Origin: JACDAE01 sp963717195
GTDB lineage: Bacteria > Chloroflexota > Ktedonobacteria > Ktedonobacterales > Ktedonobacteraceae
Direction: 5' to 3'
DNA: 64,000 nt
Assembly: GCA_963717195.1 (NCBI GenBank)
Contig: CAVQVR010000012.1
Location: forward strand, 186,001-250,000
Positions 24,831 to 32,984 of this stretch are shown here, one piece after another. A program made the translations under genes and the position numbers. Every line of letters starts with the position of its first letter. Position 1 is the stretch's first letter. The notes below the pieces were generated by a model. It made no database searches. It was not told the origin of the DNA and was given only the letters and a program-made list of their open reading frames with translations.

Positions 24831-25808
24831 TCACGATTTCGCTTTCTGAGGGAATAGCCCTAGAGCGTTGCCTCGGAACATTGCCCGCCGCTGGTGCTCA
24901 TTAAGGACATCCGTAGTAGAGAGCATGGTAGCAAGAAATTTGATCAGAGGAGCAGGAGTAAACGGAAAATCGCTTCCGTAGAGCAGGTGATCTGGTTCAA
25001 CAAGGTTCAAGAGGGCTGGCAGAGCACGCGGTAAAGGAGTTCCGGCCAGATCATAGTAGAGACTGCGCAGGCTCGTAAGTACGTCGACAGATTGCTGTCC
25101 GGCTGATGGAAAGACCATGGCGAACGAGTGGACGCGGTCAGCGAGCACGGGGAGGGCAGCGCCAGCGTGGGGAACCACGAAGCGGATATTTGGGTAACGG
25201 TCAAGAGTTCCTGTCAGGGCAAGATTGAATACCGCACGGGTAGTATCAAGTGAAAATTCCAGCATTGGACGAGGATGTCCGAGAGAGACAGCTTCCCAGC
25301 AAGCAGGTGATGTGGGATGTAGAACGGCTACAGCGTGGCGCCGATCAAGTTCAGCCATGACCGGTTCGAACAGCGGATCACCAAGATAGCGGCCATGATA
25401 ATGGGTGAGCAAGGCAATTCCGTCGGCATGGAGATTGTCGAGCGCATGAACTAGTTCGGTCAGAGCACCCTCGATATCTGGTAATGGGAGCGAGGCCAGC
25501 AACCCGAAGCGCCCGGGATGAGCCAGGGCAATATCAACACCTTCCTCATTGACCTGGCGGGCCAATGTGCGTGCGGTTGCATCGTTGCCAAAATGGACGC
25601 CTGGAGACGAGATGGAGAGCAAAGCGAACGCAACACCAACTTGATCCATAAGACGGAGAGCAGTATCAGGATTCCACTCAGGAAGCAGTGGAAAACCGTC
25701 GGGCTGAACCTGCCCGGCAGCTTCACATGCCTGCCGGTAGGTCTGTGTTAAATAGTGCGCATGCACATCGATTGCCTGGTCGAGGATAGCAGTATGTTCT
25801 TCATTCAC
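24831..25808 (-). CDS. amidohydrolase-family metal-dependent hydrolase/decarboxylase
   Basis: A 325-residue member of the Amidohydro_2 (ACMSD-like) family. The metal ligands are visible: HAH near the N terminus (DVHAHYL), a central His region (LTHYHG), PHAGAALP, and the Asp in YGSDFPFTP. The family includes aminocarboxymuconate-semialdehyde decarboxylase and 2-pyrone or gamma-resorcylate enzymes. GTG start with AGGAG 9 bases upstream. It diverges from the MarR gene at 26012, and an imperfect palindrome lies between them, so MarR may control it. The substrate is unknown; an aromatic acid is plausible. Confidence 0.85.
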   Translation of the reverse strand: MNEEHTAILDQAIDVHAHYLTQTYRQACEAAGQVQPDGFPLLPEWNPDTALRLMDQVGVAFALLSISSPGVHFGNDATARTLARQVNEEGVDIALAHPGRFGLLASLPLPDIEGALTELVHALDNLHADGIALLTHYHGRYLGDPLFEPVMAELDRRHAVAVLHPTSPACWEAVSLGHPRPMLEFSLDTTRAVFNLALTGTLDRYPNIRFVVPHAGAALPVLADRVHSFAMVFPSAGQQSVDVLTSLRSLYYDLAGTPLPRALPALLNLVEPDHLLYGSDFPFTPAPLIKFLATMLSTTDVLNEHQRRAMFRGNALGLFPQKAKS

Positions 25809-25942
25809 GGAACGATCTCCTATTAACGTGTATGCAAATAACGAAAGTGCTTTTCATTATATTGCAATTTTGTCAGGATCGATACTCTGGTTACGCTGGA
25901 ATCATGTGCTTGACAGGAGAGAAGCGTGAGAGTATTCTCTGT

Positions 25943-25971
25943 TTAGTCAGGCTAATAAATAGACAGACTAA
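25943..25971. promoter_or_regulatory. candidate MarR operator (imperfect palindrome)
   Basis: TTAGTCAGGCTAA and ATAGACAGACTAA, separated by TAA, form a dyad matching at 10 of 13 positions per arm. It lies in the 203-base divergent interval between the amidohydrolase and MarR genes, about 40 bases before the MarR start, a typical position for autoregulation. Confidence 0.45.
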
Positions 25972-26011
25972 GTGCTGGCAATAACTCACAATAAAGTAGG
26001 AAGACGAAGAA

Positions 26012-26503
26012 ATGGGAGACGATTCTTCTTTCCACGCATTGGATATCGTCGACGATCTGTTGGATCTTGTTCCCAGCCTCTTGCAGCGGCTTCGTGCGGA
26101 TATTCCTCGTGAGCCAGGTTCTGAACAGGAGATGGCAGAGTGGCATGACATCTCCGAGCTTCGTGCAACGACAGGGCAGATCAGGTTGCTACGTATTTTG
26201 ATCACGCGTCAGCGATGTGCGATGCAGGAATTAGCCGGGCTGATGGATGTAGCGCCACCAACAGCGACCGCAATGATCAAACGGCTACTCGCACAGGGAT
26301 TTGTCGAGCGTGTACGCGATGAGCAAGATTGGCGCGTAGTCTGGGTGTCTCCGACCGAACGTGGGCAACGCGCGGTCACATTGTATGACCAGTTGCGCCG
26401 TGCGAAGTTACAGTGCCGTCTGGCCCATCTTGATGAGGAAGAGCTTGCCCATTTACGTGCAGCCCTTCCGGTCCTACGCCATATTATTGAGGTTGAGCCA
26501 TAA
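26012..26503 (+). CDS. MarR-family transcriptional regulator
   Basis: A 163-residue winged-helix regulator. The MarR core runs LRILITRQRCAMQELAGLMDVAPPTATAMIKRLLAQGFVERVRDEQDWRVVWVSPTERG, with the recognition helix and the D-x-R wing. AGGAAG lies shortly before the ATG. It diverges from the amidohydrolase gene, and a ChrB-domain gene with its own promoter follows. MarR proteins usually sense phenolic compounds or oxidants, which fits control of the aromatic-type amidohydrolase. Confidence 0.9.
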   Translation: MGDDSSFHALDIVDDLLDLVPSLLQRLRADIPREPGSEQEMAEWHDISELRATTGQIRLLRILITRQRCAMQELAGLMDVAPPTATAMIKRLLAQGFVERVRDEQDWRVVWVSPTERGQRAVTLYDQLRRAKLQCRLAHLDEEELAHLRAALPVLRHIIEVEP

Positions 26504-26562
26504 CAAGCAAGGTCTGGAAACGCTCATGCCTTTTTGGGGAAAGAAAGGTGCGCAAAATGAGC

Positions 26563-26591
26563 TTGACTTTGCGCCGTGGTTAGAGTACGAT
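26563..26591 (+). promoter_or_regulatory. promoter of the ChrB-domain gene
   Basis: TTGACT (26563-26568), a 17-base spacer and TACGAT (26586-26591) precede the gene by about 75 bases. GGTGCGCAAA and TTTGCGCC form a short inverted repeat over the -35, a possible operator. Confidence 0.5.
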
Positions 26592-26665
26592 TTCTCTAGC
26601 AGTAACTTTTGTTACCAGCAGTCATTGTTCCTTGCCATACGGGTTTCAATGAGGAGGTGGTGGTA

Positions 26666-27295
26666 ATGCCTGAGCCTGAGGCTGTGCGGTGGTTACAATT
26701 AGCCTACAAAGTCCCCAGTGAACCTTCTCAAAAACGCGTCTGGGTCTGGCGGCGTTTGCAGAACCTTGGTGCATATGCCCTTCAGAACTCCGTCTACCTG
26801 TTACCCTTTTCAGAAGAGGTCGAGAAACATTTCCGAAAATTAGCGGAGGATATTCGTGAGATGGGTGGCGATGCCAGCATTTTCTCTGTAGTTGCCCTTG
26901 ATGGAAACGATGAGCGCCGTATTCTCCAAACGTTGCTGGATGCACGCAATAATGAATACAATACAGTGGCTTCGTTGTGTGCTCGTTTTCTGGCCAGGGC
27001 GGCGCGTCTGGTCGAGGTCCAGAGTTGGAATGAGCAGGTCCATAGCGAATTGGCTGAAGTGCTAGAGAAGGTGCATATTCTCTTTCGTACTGCCCGGCGT
27101 CATGATCTGTTAGGAGCATTCACGGCGACGAGGCGTGCCTTCGCAGCTGAAGCACTGGCAATCTGTGAGCAGGTCTTTCGTGTCCTGCTCGATAAAGATT
27201 ATGCGAAGGTACGTCGATTGCTAGAGTTGCATAGCGAACTCTATAGTGATGTCATAGACAACGTCCATCCCGATACAGGAGATGAGCATGCGTGA
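26666..27295 (+). CDS. ChrB N-terminal-domain protein
   Basis: A 209-residue protein matching the N-terminal domain of ChrB, the chromate-responsive regulator (WLQLAYKVPSEPSQKRVWVWRRLQNLGAYALQNSVYLLP). The remainder is helical and lacks the C-terminal ChrB domain seen in full-length regulators (about 300 residues or more). No chromate transporter gene (chrA) is present nearby. AGGAGG lies 12 bases before the ATG at 26666. The convergent LivM gene ends 2 bases away. A function in chromate sensing is therefore uncertain. Confidence 0.8.
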   Translation: MPEPEAVRWLQLAYKVPSEPSQKRVWVWRRLQNLGAYALQNSVYLLPFSEEVEKHFRKLAEDIREMGGDASIFSVVALDGNDERRILQTLLDARNNEYNTVASLCARFLARAARLVEVQSWNEQVHSELAEVLEKVHILFRTARRHDLLGAFTATRRAFAAEALAICEQVFRVLLDKDYAKVRRLLELHSELYSDVIDNVHPDTGDEHA

Positions 27296-27297
27296 TT

Positions 27298-28539
27298 TCA
27301 ACCACCGTTTTGTCGTGGTCCATTCCTCGTCGATAACAGACCAGTAGATGTATCAACAATGCCCTCCTGCGAGAACGGGACAAGTCGAGGTGCCTTCATC
27401 GACTGATATCCTCGCCTCATGGAAAGAGGGGCAGAAGTCGTGGATCTTCCTATCAATTCTACTACCTGAACGGAAGCTACATCACCTCTTGCCATTTCAC
27501 CAGAGATGACAGGATGAACAACAAATGAGGGAGTTCCTACCCTATCATTGGAGGTTAGTCCCTGCTGAGTACGTTGACGGCCTTTCTCTTTAAATGAGTC
27601 TATTCCCACGAGAAAGCGCCTCTGAAGAAGCGGCCCTACTCCCTGGGGCAAGATAAGGATGACGACGAGCAACAAGACACCATAGAGAATAAGATCCAAC
27701 CCCTGCACATTCCCATACTGCAACGTCAGGTATTGTTGGAGAGGCACTGTAAACATGGCTCCAAGAAGCGGGCCTGTCAGCGTCCCTATTCCGCCAATGA
27801 AGGCGGTTACAGGAAGAGCAACATTGATGGAGCGGTCGAAAGCCGAGGTTGGATCAAGCGAACCGATATAATAGGCATTGAGAGCTCCTGCCGCCCCGAC
27901 GAAAATAGCTGAGATGGCCCAGGCAATGAGCTTATGAAGAAAGGTCTTATTGCCAAGCCCTTGTGCACGATCCTCATCATCGCCAATTGCCAGAAGGCAG
28001 AGCCCAAATTTTGAAGAGCGTACCCACCAGGAAACGATGAAGGCGCAGAGGAGCAAAAGGAGAGCGGTATAGTAAAAAGGGATGTTAAAGAGATCACTGG
28101 CCCAGGGAGGGATAGGCAGGTAAATATTATTGAATTGTGGAATAAACGTAGGGAGCAGAGATGCCAGCGAGAAAAGAGCAATGGTTATCACCATAAAGGT
28201 GAAGCGCCTGGTCTGCAAGGCGATCCACCCGAGGGGAAGAGAGCACAAACCCGTTATCAGGCCAATGACTGGAAGCAAGAGTAAGGGAAGAATGCCTCCC
28301 TCGATGTGCCAGATCTGACAGATACTTGCCAGAATATAGGCTCCGATACCATAGAATGTAGCATGGCCAAGAGAAAGATAACGCGTGTACCCGGAAAAGA
28401 GATTCCACCCTACTGCCGCTGCCATGATAATCAACGTAAAAATAGCAATAGTAATGGTAACAGCATCAGAAAAGAGTAGAGGAAATACGACTGAGAAAGC
28501 AAGTAAGGCGAGAAGCCCCACTTTTGGGAGTATCTTCAT
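27298..28539 (-). CDS. orphan branched-chain amino acid-type ABC permease (LivM-like)
   Basis: A 413-residue permease with about nine helices in the first 310 residues. It carries the LivM landmarks LGHATFYGIGAYILA, the coupling-loop segment RAQGLGNKTFLHKLIAWAISA and GGIGTLTGPLLGA. It lacks the usual partners (LivH, LivF, LivG, binding protein) in the whole window. The last about 100 residues are a hydrophilic, Ser/Thr/Arg-rich tail (TSNDRVGTPSFVVHPVISGEM) not found in ordinary LivM proteins. The Shine-Dalgarno is weak. It may be a subunit separated from its operon or one with a new partner. Confidence 0.85.
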   Translation of the reverse strand: MKILPKVGLLALLAFSVVFPLLFSDAVTITIAIFTLIIMAAAVGWNLFSGYTRYLSLGHATFYGIGAYILASICQIWHIEGGILPLLLLPVIGLITGLCSLPLGWIALQTRRFTFMVITIALFSLASLLPTFIPQFNNIYLPIPPWASDLFNIPFYYTALLLLLCAFIVSWWVRSSKFGLCLLAIGDDEDRAQGLGNKTFLHKLIAWAISAIFVGAAGALNAYYIGSLDPTSAFDRSINVALPVTAFIGGIGTLTGPLLGAMFTVPLQQYLTLQYGNVQGLDLILYGVLLLVVILILPQGVGPLLQRRFLVGIDSFKEKGRQRTQQGLTSNDRVGTPSFVVHPVISGEMARGDVASVQVVELIGRSTTSAPLSMRRGYQSMKAPRLVPFSQEGIVDTSTGLLSTRNGPRQNGG

Positions 28540-28864
28540 AAATATTTCTGCGGGCTCGTTCCAGTCGGCCCCCGATCAGTTCTTACTGTGAACCTGCAAG
28601 ACGACAGAGGGTGCAGGAAAGAGTGCCTCCTTTTTCGTATGTCATAGGCACGGAAAGGTGTGAGAGGCGGTCGCCTATTAGCCTATTAATAGAAAAAGTA
28701 TAACCGTAGTAAGATGTAAATGCAAGTGAAAGTGACTTCACTAGGCCTTTAGTTTGAAAAACTCCTATGAAGTACCTGAAAATGCCTCTGTCAGGAACTT
28801 TTTTCCGCAAATTTTCAGCCTTGATATGCTTTACCAACCATGAGGAAAGCATTTGAAAGCTCTA
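28540..28864. other. intergenic region between LivM and HD-GYP genes
   Basis: About 325 bases between two leftward genes. A frame of 89 codons exists on the minus strand, but it has no ribosome-binding site and no family resemblance. The CCTATTAGCCTATTAATAG stretch near 28673-28691 holds a short direct repeat. No clear terminator was found. Confidence 0.5.
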
Positions 28865-30436
28865 CTAAACCAACCCCTGCTGAACAGCATAGACCACGGC
28901 AGCCGTTCGACACGTCACCCCAATTTTAGCGTAGATATGTGATAAATGATGCTCAACCGTTTTCCCGCTAATACTCAACGTTCGAGCAATCTGAGGCGTA
29001 TTGTGTCCCTGAGCCAGCAGGCAGAGCACTTCAACCTCTCGCCCGGTCAGACCATCCTCTGTTCGCGGCCTGATGGGAACCCTTCCCAGATCAGTCTCGC
29101 CCATCACTGATATGACCAGGGCATCGTAGCATCTTCTGTCGAAGCGCGTGTCAACCAGAGGATGCATCTGACGCAATATCTCTGTCTGATCCTTCTGGCC
29201 CAGCTGTTGCTCGTAAAGTCTGGTATACATGTTTGCAACGGCCAGGATGCGACCATGAAAGGGGATCTGTTCCCTACATAGTTGCCGATGGTATCCCTGA
29301 CCATTCATCCATTCTTGATGAGCTGATGCGGCTTGCGCCAGCTCCTGTAAGGCATCAACGCGCTCAAGGACCCGCTGAGTGTAGTAGGGATGGAGGCGGT
29401 AAGTTTCCCTTTCGCTGTTTGATCGATGCTCCTCCCTCTTGTTCAGGATATTTAGCGGGATCGTCACTTTGCCAACATCATGCACAAGTGCTGCATAACG
29501 TAACCTGTTCAGTTCGTTTGTTTCTAATCCCAGACAGCTTCCTATCCCTTTTGCAACCTCTGCGACCGTTCGTGAATGGTGCCAGGTTTCGCGCGTTTTG
29601 AGATCAACAAAGTCGGCCAGGGCCTCACATACGCGCTCTATTGAATCCCCCTGAGAGCAATCTGCCGCTGTTAGTGGTCGTCTTATCAGGAGAGCTTCTT
29701 GCGTTGACTGCTCCTCGAAGATTTCCCAGAAATTGACCTGCTCCGTCAGTGTCAGAAACGTATCTACAAGCTGCGGATTGAAACGACTTCCGCGTTTTTC
29801 TCTGGCGATGGTACATGAAGCAGTCGGGCCTGCAAAGCGGTAAGTCAGCTCAAGTACCTGCACAAGATGTAAAATATGTGCTGTGCGGGGAGCGGCTATT
29901 CCCTTAAGTCCATAGGCCATGCCTTTCCCATCCCAACGTTCCCACTGAAAACGAAGCGCCTGCTGGACATAATCTGGGAAACCAAGCTGTCGTGCAAACA
30001 GCTCAGCCACCTCACAATGGCTGCGCATTGTTTCCTTGATGACTGGCCCACATTGCACGAAGAAGGTCAGTAATTTGGCTATACGAGCAGGAAAGTGCAC
30101 ATCTGGCCGCAGGTATCTGGAGAGCCATCCCATCATATCGCTTGCCCTGGATGGATCAATAAGGATGACATCTGACAAAGACACCTCCTCACCATCAGGA
30201 AGGAAGGCGGCAATTCCAGCCGAGCAAGCGGTACATGCCACATCCTTGAGGAGCGCTCCATAGAAGATAGCCTCACGTTCTTCCTGACTCAGGGCTAATG
30301 CATCAGCGATTAGCAATCCAAGAGAGGCGCACCCAAGACCATGCTCCATATGACCTCCAAATCTCACACCAGTCGCGAAAGACAGTGCAAAAAGAAGGGC
30401 CGCCAGATCCTCGTCCGTCCGTTTGTTGTTACCCAT
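28865..30436 (-). CDS. tandem HD-GYP-like/LuxR-type regulator
   Basis: A 523-residue soluble protein with two HD-GYP-like halves and a C-terminal LuxR helix-turn-helix. The first half is degenerate: LKDVACTACS replaces the catalytic HD, though WERWDGKG and a HILHLVQVLE segment remain. The second half has the metal-binding HDVGK (LVHDVGKVTIPLNIL) and HQEWMNGQGYH. The LuxR domain (LTGREVEVLCLLAQGHNTPQIARTLSISGKTVEHHLSHIYAKIGV) is intact. It probably links a cyclic-dinucleotide or nucleotide signal to transcription. ATG 30436 is preferred (GAGGAAG, 7-base spacer) over GTG 30442. It diverges from an XRE-TPR regulator 145 bases away. Confidence 0.88.
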   Translation of the reverse strand: MGNNKRTDEDLAALLFALSFATGVRFGGHMEHGLGCASLGLLIADALALSQEEREAIFYGALLKDVACTACSAGIAAFLPDGEEVSLSDVILIDPSRASDMMGWLSRYLRPDVHFPARIAKLLTFFVQCGPVIKETMRSHCEVAELFARQLGFPDYVQQALRFQWERWDGKGMAYGLKGIAAPRTAHILHLVQVLELTYRFAGPTASCTIAREKRGSRFNPQLVDTFLTLTEQVNFWEIFEEQSTQEALLIRRPLTAADCSQGDSIERVCEALADFVDLKTRETWHHSRTVAEVAKGIGSCLGLETNELNRLRYAALVHDVGKVTIPLNILNKREEHRSNSERETYRLHPYYTQRVLERVDALQELAQAASAHQEWMNGQGYHRQLCREQIPFHGRILAVANMYTRLYEQQLGQKDQTEILRQMHPLVDTRFDRRCYDALVISVMGETDLGRVPIRPRTEDGLTGREVEVLCLLAQGHNTPQIARTLSISGKTVEHHLSHIYAKIGVTCRTAAVVYAVQQGLV

Positions 30437-30581
30437 AACCACACTTCCTCATGGAAAAACCGAAAAATAGGTGAACTCCCCGATGTTATGCTCGTAAATA
30501 ATGATTATACTGCAATTATAACAGATGGCGCTGTGATTTGTCGCATGATTTGCCTTTGGCAGGGAGTAAGTAGAGGGAACG

Positions 30582-31988
30582 GTGGTAAAAGATAAAGCAA
30601 CACCAAACCGGCAGTTAGAGGCAGCCAGGCTCAAGAAACGCTGGAGCGTTGAGGTTGCCAGTAAAAAGGTGGGAGTGAGTGTTAATACCTTCAATCGCTG
30701 GGAGCGAGGCTTACAATTGCCGCACCTGCACACACTCGACCTGCTCTGCAAAGCCTTCGATATGTCTTCTGATGAATTAGGCTTTACAGATATCATTACT
30801 GCAAAACGAAGAACAAAAGCCAGTATCCAGGAACCTGTTCATACGGATCATCTTGTGACAGATGAGCAACAACCTGCAATTGTCGCACTGCAAGAAAAGC
30901 CTATACAAGTTCCATTATTGCAGCAGGCGAGCCATGGGTTGTCCCTCGAAGAAAGCAAGAAAAGTCAGAATGAGATACATCCTTTACATCAATATGACCA
31001 CATTGAAGGAAAGGAGGACGTAACACGAAAACAGGCCATCGCATTATTGGTTAGTGTCCCGACGGCAGTATTCGAACTTACCCAAAAGACAAAAGAGCCG
31101 CTGTTATACGCTGATGAAATTCTTTCATCCAGCTCAGTAAGCCTGTCTTTTTGCTGGCAACTCTACTATGAGGGTGGCTTCGCAGAATTAAATCGTATCC
31201 TTCCAGGCTATATTACCCCTCTATCGTCCCTGACCCAACGGCCATCACACTATCAGGAATGGGCGGCAAATCTTGCATCGCAGGTTCACCAACTGAGCTA
31301 TCTCCTTGCCCTTCAGAGCCAGGATTTCGGCATCTCACTCAAACATACCCAGGAGGCGGCACGTTATGGGCTAATGGCGGGAGACCCAAACCTGCAAGCC
31401 GCCTCGCTGGCACGCAGGGCATATATCTATTTCTGCTTGCGGCGCAGAAAACAAAGGCTCCAGACCTACCAGGAGGCATTGCGCTATTGCACTGAGAGCT
31501 CACCACTACTGAAAGGCTACATTTATGCCGGACTGGCTGAGGCGTACGCTATCTCTGGAGACGATACCAGAGCACATGAATTTCTCAAGCAAGCATACGA
31601 GAACTATCCTGATCGTCCAGAGGAAGACCCTGCCTATTCCTATACTCATTTTCGCTGGCCCACACTCTATAATTTCGCTGGTCAGGTCTATCTCCATGTG
31701 AACAAGCCAGGGCAGGCGTGGGAAGCATTTGCCACTGTTGATCGCCTTGTCCCGGCTAGCGAGGAACCATATCGTGTTGAGTTGACTGTGTACCAGGCAG
31801 CAACGGCCCTGGACTTAGGAGAGTTGGAACAGAGTTGTGCCCTGATCGAAAAAGCAGTAAAAGCAGCCAGAATATTGGGGAGCAATTTGCGTTACAATGA
31901 GGCGGTAATCATCTATGAGCGTATACAAGAAAAGTGGGGACAGGAAGCTCCTGTAAAGGCGCTGACAGATCTCTTCAATAGCGAATAG
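30582..31988 (+). CDS. XRE-family regulator with TPR-like repeats
   Basis: A 468-residue protein. Residues 8-65 form an XRE helix-turn-helix (LKKRWSVEVASKKVGVSVNTFNRWERGLQLP); a low-complexity linker follows to about 150, and then helical TPR-like repeats to the end (YIYAGLAEAYAISGDDTRAHEFLKQAYENY, AGQVYLHVNKPGQAWEAF). This XRE-linker-TPR layout is common in Ktedonobacteria and Actinobacteria, where such proteins act as peptide- or signal-sensing regulators. GTG start with GAGGGAA just before it. It diverges from the HD-GYP/LuxR gene; reciprocal regulation is plausible but unproven. Confidence 0.87.
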   Translation: MVKDKATPNRQLEAARLKKRWSVEVASKKVGVSVNTFNRWERGLQLPHLHTLDLLCKAFDMSSDELGFTDIITAKRRTKASIQEPVHTDHLVTDEQQPAIVALQEKPIQVPLLQQASHGLSLEESKKSQNEIHPLHQYDHIEGKEDVTRKQAIALLVSVPTAVFELTQKTKEPLLYADEILSSSSVSLSFCWQLYYEGGFAELNRILPGYITPLSSLTQRPSHYQEWAANLASQVHQLSYLLALQSQDFGISLKHTQEAARYGLMAGDPNLQAASLARRAYIYFCLRRRKQRLQTYQEALRYCTESSPLLKGYIYAGLAEAYAISGDDTRAHEFLKQAYENYPDRPEEDPAYSYTHFRWPTLYNFAGQVYLHVNKPGQAWEAFATVDRLVPASEEPYRVELTVYQAATALDLGELEQSCALIEKAVKAARILGSNLRYNEAVIIYERIQEKWGQEAPVKALTDLFNSE

Positions 31989-32130
31989 TAGGGCATCCCT
32001 TCTGGTTAGAACATAGAATCAGTGTTACAATAGGGAGAGAAGACGCTAAGGTACCCGCTCTCACTTTTTGTTAGGAGGGCGGGTCGCGTGCGTCACAGAT
32101 AGAAACTCGTTACCAGAAGGAAAAACTGCT

Positions 32131-32697
32131 TTGCAAGACACGCAAGAACAAAAGCAAGAAACGGCGGCAGAAGAACTGCCAGCGCCGCAAGGTATTGGTA
32201 TGGCTGTCGCCTTTGATTGGGGATTGGCTGCACAAATCTTCTTCACACCAATCATATCCATCATTTTTAGCCAACCCAACCCGATTGCAAACTCCGGTAT
32301 CAACCCAACCATTGGCAAAGTGCTCTTCTTCGTCATTGCGTGGCCAATTGCCTGCATCCCCGCATTTTTCGGCGAGATGGTACGACGTGGTCGTAATTGG
32401 ACACTCAGGATACAGATCGTCGTTAATGCACTCCTCGCATTGGTTGGTATCATCTCACTCATTAATCTCTATCAGAGCATCAGAGCGGGAAATTTCTGGC
32501 CGTTAGTCACAGAGGTCATCCTGGTCATCTTTTCGCCATTGATTGTCTGGCGCTTGAGTCGTTCCTCAACTGCACACTGGTTCAAGAACGTCACCGTTGC
32601 AGAAGCACGCAGGCGTCATGGGGGTATGTGGGTGTGGTTTATCGTGCTCTGGGGAATCGTTGGCGGAGTATTGCAGGCCATTGCTGCTATGAAGTGA
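32131..32697 (+). CDS. hypothetical four-helix membrane protein
   Basis: A 188-residue protein with four or five hydrophobic segments (LAAQIFFTPIISIIF, VLFFVIAWPIACIPAFF, IVVNALLALVGIISLI, MWVWFIVLWGIVGGVLQAIAA) after a Gln/Glu-rich cytoplasmic start. The TTG at 32131 is preferred because GAAGGA precedes it by 9 bases; the frame is open from 32068 without a good start. I do not recognise the family. A hairpin (32880-32908) lies about 180 bases downstream between it and the convergent FAD enzyme gene. Confidence 0.65.
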   Translation: MQDTQEQKQETAAEELPAPQGIGMAVAFDWGLAAQIFFTPIISIIFSQPNPIANSGINPTIGKVLFFVIAWPIACIPAFFGEMVRRGRNWTLRIQIVVNALLALVGIISLINLYQSIRAGNFWPLVTEVILVIFSPLIVWRLSRSSTAHWFKNVTVAEARRRHGGMWVWFIVLWGIVGGVLQAIAAMK

Positions 32698-32879
32698 TAG
32701 GCCAGGTCAGGAAGAGGTCACTCTATCTAAGGGAGGTACATGTGTCGTTAAGTCCTCGTTGGGAATACTTAACTGTTCTCGTTTCACCAGAGCTTTTAGA
32801 TTATGAAGAGATTCACCCGAAATCCGTTTTTTCAAACGTATCAGGCTCTAACAACGCCTGCCTGGGAAAACGAGTATTA

Positions 32880-32908
32880 ATGGATGCCGATACTTTCCCG
32901 GCATCCAT
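32880..32908. terminator. bidirectional terminator hairpin
   Basis: ATGGATGCCG (32880-32889) pairs with CGGCATCCAT (32899-32908) around a 9-base loop, followed on the plus strand by CTTTGTCTCCTTTT. It sits between convergent genes and fits an intrinsic terminator. Confidence 0.65.
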
Positions 32909-32984
32909 CTTTGTCTCCTTTTAAATCCCTATGCACGTTGCGTATTACCGCTAGAAGGAGCTACTTCATGCACTATTGCTCAGA

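Noticed and set aside
28583..28852. 89-codon minus-strand frame
   Set aside because: No Shine-Dalgarno, no family resemblance and positioned in a likely promoter/leader interval.
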